Positions 4,057 through 5,705 of a DNA stretch of 5,705 nucleotides are shown in pieces (within the stretch, counting starts at the first letter, position 1; every line of letters begins with the position of its first letter). The translations under genes and the position numbers were made by a program. The stretch comes from Saprospiraceae bacterium (GTDB lineage Bacteria; Bacteroidota; Bacteroidia; Chitinophagales; Saprospiraceae): contig JALVEG010000033.1 of the NCBI GenBank assembly GCA_027031145.1, positions 1 through 5,705 on the forward strand, given 5' to 3'. The notes under the pieces were generated by a model. That model searched no databases. It was not told the DNA's origin and was given only the letters and a program-made list of their open reading frames with translations.

Positions 4057-5604
4057 TTATCTAGAGATACCGCCAAAAGCTCCACCTGTAGCAGTGGAAG
4101 AACTAGAACTACTGCTCTCACTTGATGAACTACTGCTTGACTCGGAGCTTGATGTACTTTCGCTTGAACTACTGCTTGACTCTCCAATACCATCAAAAGC
4201 CCCACCTGCTGAAGAACTAGAACTTACAGAACTGCTGCTTTCTTCACTTGAACTGCTACTCTCTTCACTAGAGCTGCTAGATTCACATGAATTGCCGCCA
4301 CCTGGCAATTCTTCACATTGGCTGCTAGAAGAAGCTTCACTGGAGCTGCTAGATTCTACGCTAGAGCTTGTAGAAGAGCTTACGGAACTGCTACTAGACT
4401 CTACGCTTGAACTACTGCTCTCTTCACTGGAGCTGCTAGATTCTACGCTAGAGCTTGTAGAAGAGCTTACGGAACTGCTACTAGACTCTACGCTTGAAGA
4501 GGCTTCACTTGATTCTCCAGTACCTGTAGAAGTTCCACTTTCCCCTGGAGTAGGCAATATTCCTCCGCCAGTTGTCTCACTACTAGAGCTAGAGCTACTG
4601 GTAGATGAAGAGCTGCTAGAGCTACTTCCAGCAGCTCCATTGAATGCTGCAAGATATCCAGCTGCTTTTTCATCATACTCTTCTGGATTTGCTTGATCAA
4701 GTGCTTCTTTCAATGATTTTAAAGGAGCTGGCAAAATCGCTTCAATACTAGTTCCACTCTTGAGTGCTTGGATGAGATCACTTAGTGTAGGCGCAGGAGT
4801 GCTTGATGAAGAAGATTCTCCAGATCCTGGTGTAGGCAAAACACCTCCTGTGCTTCCAGTATTTGCAGTGCTGCTGCTAGATGCTTGAGAAGAAGAGCTC
4901 TCTGGTGTAGATCCTGGTGTTGGGAGTAGACCTCTTGTGCCAGCACTATTTTTTTCTATGTAAGAAAGAAGAGCTGAAAGCAAGATAGCGTTTTTGCGTA
5001 CTTCTGGGGATGCTTCTGGGATAGCTATATCAAAGTTAGTGTCAGCTGGTAGGCCGAATGCAGCTGCTATTTCAGCAGGGGTCATACCATTTTGGATCAA
5101 GACGGTATAAGGGTTGATATTGGCATAGCTTCCTGGTGCAGTCATCTTAGGAGCATATGGTTCTCCTGCATCTACTTTGCCATTTGCATTCACATCGATC
5201 ACACCATCTTTAGCGCAAAGTACAGGGCAGCTAGCTACATTGGCAAATTGATATTCACCAGGATTGTTGGTAGCTACTGCTTGAGCGATATCACTACCAT
5301 TGGTTTCTTTACACTTGACAGTGGCTTCCAATACATAACCGTCAGAAACTTTTACTGTTTTGATAGTTGGAGCCGAGCTGGAGCTGGAGCTGCTTCCGCA
5401 TGGTTGACCAGGAAGACATGTAGAGCTTGTACTACTTGAGCTAGAGCTACTCGCAGGAGTACTCGAAGAAGAACTGGAAACAGAACTACTGCTCGAACTG
5501 GAGCTAGTCGTAGCGGATGATCCGCCGCCTCCACATCCTGTAAAAACAACTGTGGCTGTAAGTAAAGAAGCGGCTATAACGCTTATCATTCTCGTTTTTT
5601 TCAT
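4057..5604 (-). CDS. Serine-rich surface lipoprotein with Ca-binding-type loop and poly-Ser stalk (gene E)
   Basis: This is a 515-residue protein, about one third serine. The signal peptide ends in a lipobox VFTGC with C24 as the lipidated residue. A Gly/Ser linker (25-77) is broken by the loop CLPGQPC (63-69). A folded region follows (about 79-220): a strand-rich VSDGYVLEATVKC part (86-98), an EF-hand-type loop (137-148; D137, N139, N141, D145, E148), APGSYANINPYTVLI (156-170), and helices with a GLP turn (175-218). I have seen a similar arrangement in other Campylobacterota and gammaproteobacterial lipoproteins, without known function. A second short helical patch (273-322) lies between Ser linkers. 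From about 327 a Ser/Glu tail without Lys or Arg runs to the last residue, interrupted by CEELPGGGNSC (430-440) and two GGAF modules. The start is supported by AAGGAAG at 5617-5611 and a good promoter. It is probably anchored in the outer membrane with an extended, acidic, possibly glycosylated stalk, which is inference. Confidence 0.92.
   Translation of the reverse strand: MKKTRMISVIAASLLTATVVFTGCGGGGSSATTSSSSSSSSVSSSSSSTPASSSSSSSTSSTCLPGQPCGSSSSSSSAPTIKTVKVSDGYVLEATVKCKETNGSDIAQAVATNNPGEYQFANVASCPVLCAKDGVIDVNANGKVDAGEPYAPKMTAPGSYANINPYTVLIQNGMTPAEIAAAFGLPADTNFDIAIPEASPEVRKNAILLSALLSYIEKNSAGTRGLLPTPGSTPESSSSQASSSSTANTGSTGGVLPTPGSGESSSSSTPAPTLSDLIQALKSGTSIEAILPAPLKSLKEALDQANPEEYDEKAAGYLAAFNGAAGSSSSSSSSTSSSSSSSETTGGGILPTPGESGTSTGTGESSEASSSVESSSSSVSSSTSSSVESSSSSEESSSSSVESSSSSVSSSTSSSVESSSSSEASSSSQCEELPGGGNSCESSSSSEESSSSSEESSSSVSSSSSAGGAFDGIGESSSSSSESTSSSESSSSSSSESSSSSSSTATGGAFGGISR
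4096..4626 (-). repeat. Low-complexity Ser/Glu-coding tract in gene E
   Basis: This tract encodes residues 327-503, about 60 percent Ser, with scattered Glu, Thr and Val and no Lys or Arg. Serine codons are mixed (AGT, AGC, TCT, TCA in close succession), so the DNA is not a simple microsatellite and the amino acid composition appears to be kept by selection. Such tracts act as flexible linkers in many secreted bacterial proteins. Confidence 0.85.
4335..4498 (-). repeat. 77-bp perfect direct repeat, two copies 87 bp apart, inside gene E
   Basis: Bases 4335-4411 and 4422-4498 are identical over 77 bases with 10 bases between them. The 87-base period equals 29 codons, so the duplication keeps the reading frame and repeats residues about 369-395 at 398-424 (core SSVESSSSSVSSSTSSSVES). 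The synonymous Ser codons match exactly in the two copies while they vary elsewhere in the tract. This points to a recent tandem duplication or gene conversion. Confidence 0.9.
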
Positions 5605-5646
5605 TATTCACTTCCTTAATGGTGGGATTTAAACGAATTTCCAAAA

Positions 5647-5675
5647 ATTATACATTAAAAAAGGTTAGTTGTCTA
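5647..5675 (-). promoter_or_regulatory. Sigma70-like promoter of gene E
   Basis: On the minus strand TAGACA (5675-5670, five of six to TTGACA) is followed after 17 bases by a perfect TATAAT (5652-5647). Transcription would start near 5640, giving a leader of about 35 bases with AAGGAAG six bases before the ATG. It is the only promoter in the window with both boxes well matched. Confidence 0.65.
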
Positions 5676-5705
5676 TTAATCGATTTTTCCTACTTCAAAA
5701 ACTGT

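Noticed and set aside
4335..4498. CRISPR-like repeat pair
   Set aside because: There are only two copies, separated by 10 bases, in frame inside a coding Ser tract. No spacers or cas genes are present.
4094..4696. Plus-strand open frame of 200 codons, rich in Leu and Glu
   Set aside because: It is the exact antisense of the Ser/Glu tract of gene E. Ser codons read backwards give Leu, Glu and Ser, and there is no ribosome site or promoter for it.
4541..4926. LPTPG motifs as sortase (LPXTG) sorting signals
   Set aside because: The motif order is LPTPG, not LPxTG. It occurs three times internally, with no following hydrophobic segment and basic tail. The protein has a lipobox instead.
4488..5549. 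Short frames inside gene E (minus 4488-4700 and 5352-5549, plus 5092-5439)
   Set aside because: They are alternative frames of repetitive Ser-coding DNA or antisense of the folded region, without start signals.

Overview
This window reads as a piece of an AT-rich bacterial chromosome. The best guess is a Campylobacterota member (a Sulfurovum/Nitratiruptor/Sulfurimonas-type organism). The reasons are AT-rich promoters that rely on a good -10 box with a poor or absent -35, a PEB4-like periplasmic parvulin, and secreted proteins of a style I associate with that phylum. This placement is inference from style and memory, not from a marker gene.

All five protein genes lie on the minus strand, so the window is read from right to left. 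From upstream to downstream they are: (E) 5604-4057, a 515-residue serine-rich lipoprotein with its own sigma70-like promoter; (D) 3917-3201, a periplasmic parvulin/SurA-like protein without the usual catalytic histidines; (C) 3204-2749, a small lipoprotein joined to D by an ATGA stop/start overlap; (A) 2631-1294, a 445-residue exported protein behind an extended -10 promoter and a leader stem-loop; (B) from 1196 out through the left edge, an exported cysteine-containing protein seen for 398 codons. B runs unbroken to the edge, so its true end cannot be seen. The plus strand holds only shadow frames.

The gaps are short (139, 117 and 97 bases) and hold signals: two tandem hairpins after E, a promoter plus a perfect 10-bp inverted repeat before A, a GC-rich 8-bp hairpin after A, and a possible extended -10 promoter with a small palindrome before B. 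No tRNA, rRNA, CRISPR array, transposase or attachment site is visible. No gene-free stretch reaches 300 bases.

All five products begin with an export signal, two of them with a lipobox. The block therefore looks like an envelope or cell-surface locus: a long-stalked Ser-rich lipoprotein, a chaperone-like periplasmic protein paired with a lipoprotein, and two secreted proteins with six cysteines each in the visible sequence. A shared role in building or displaying a surface structure is a hypothesis from co-location only. None of the five can be given a proven function from sequence alone.
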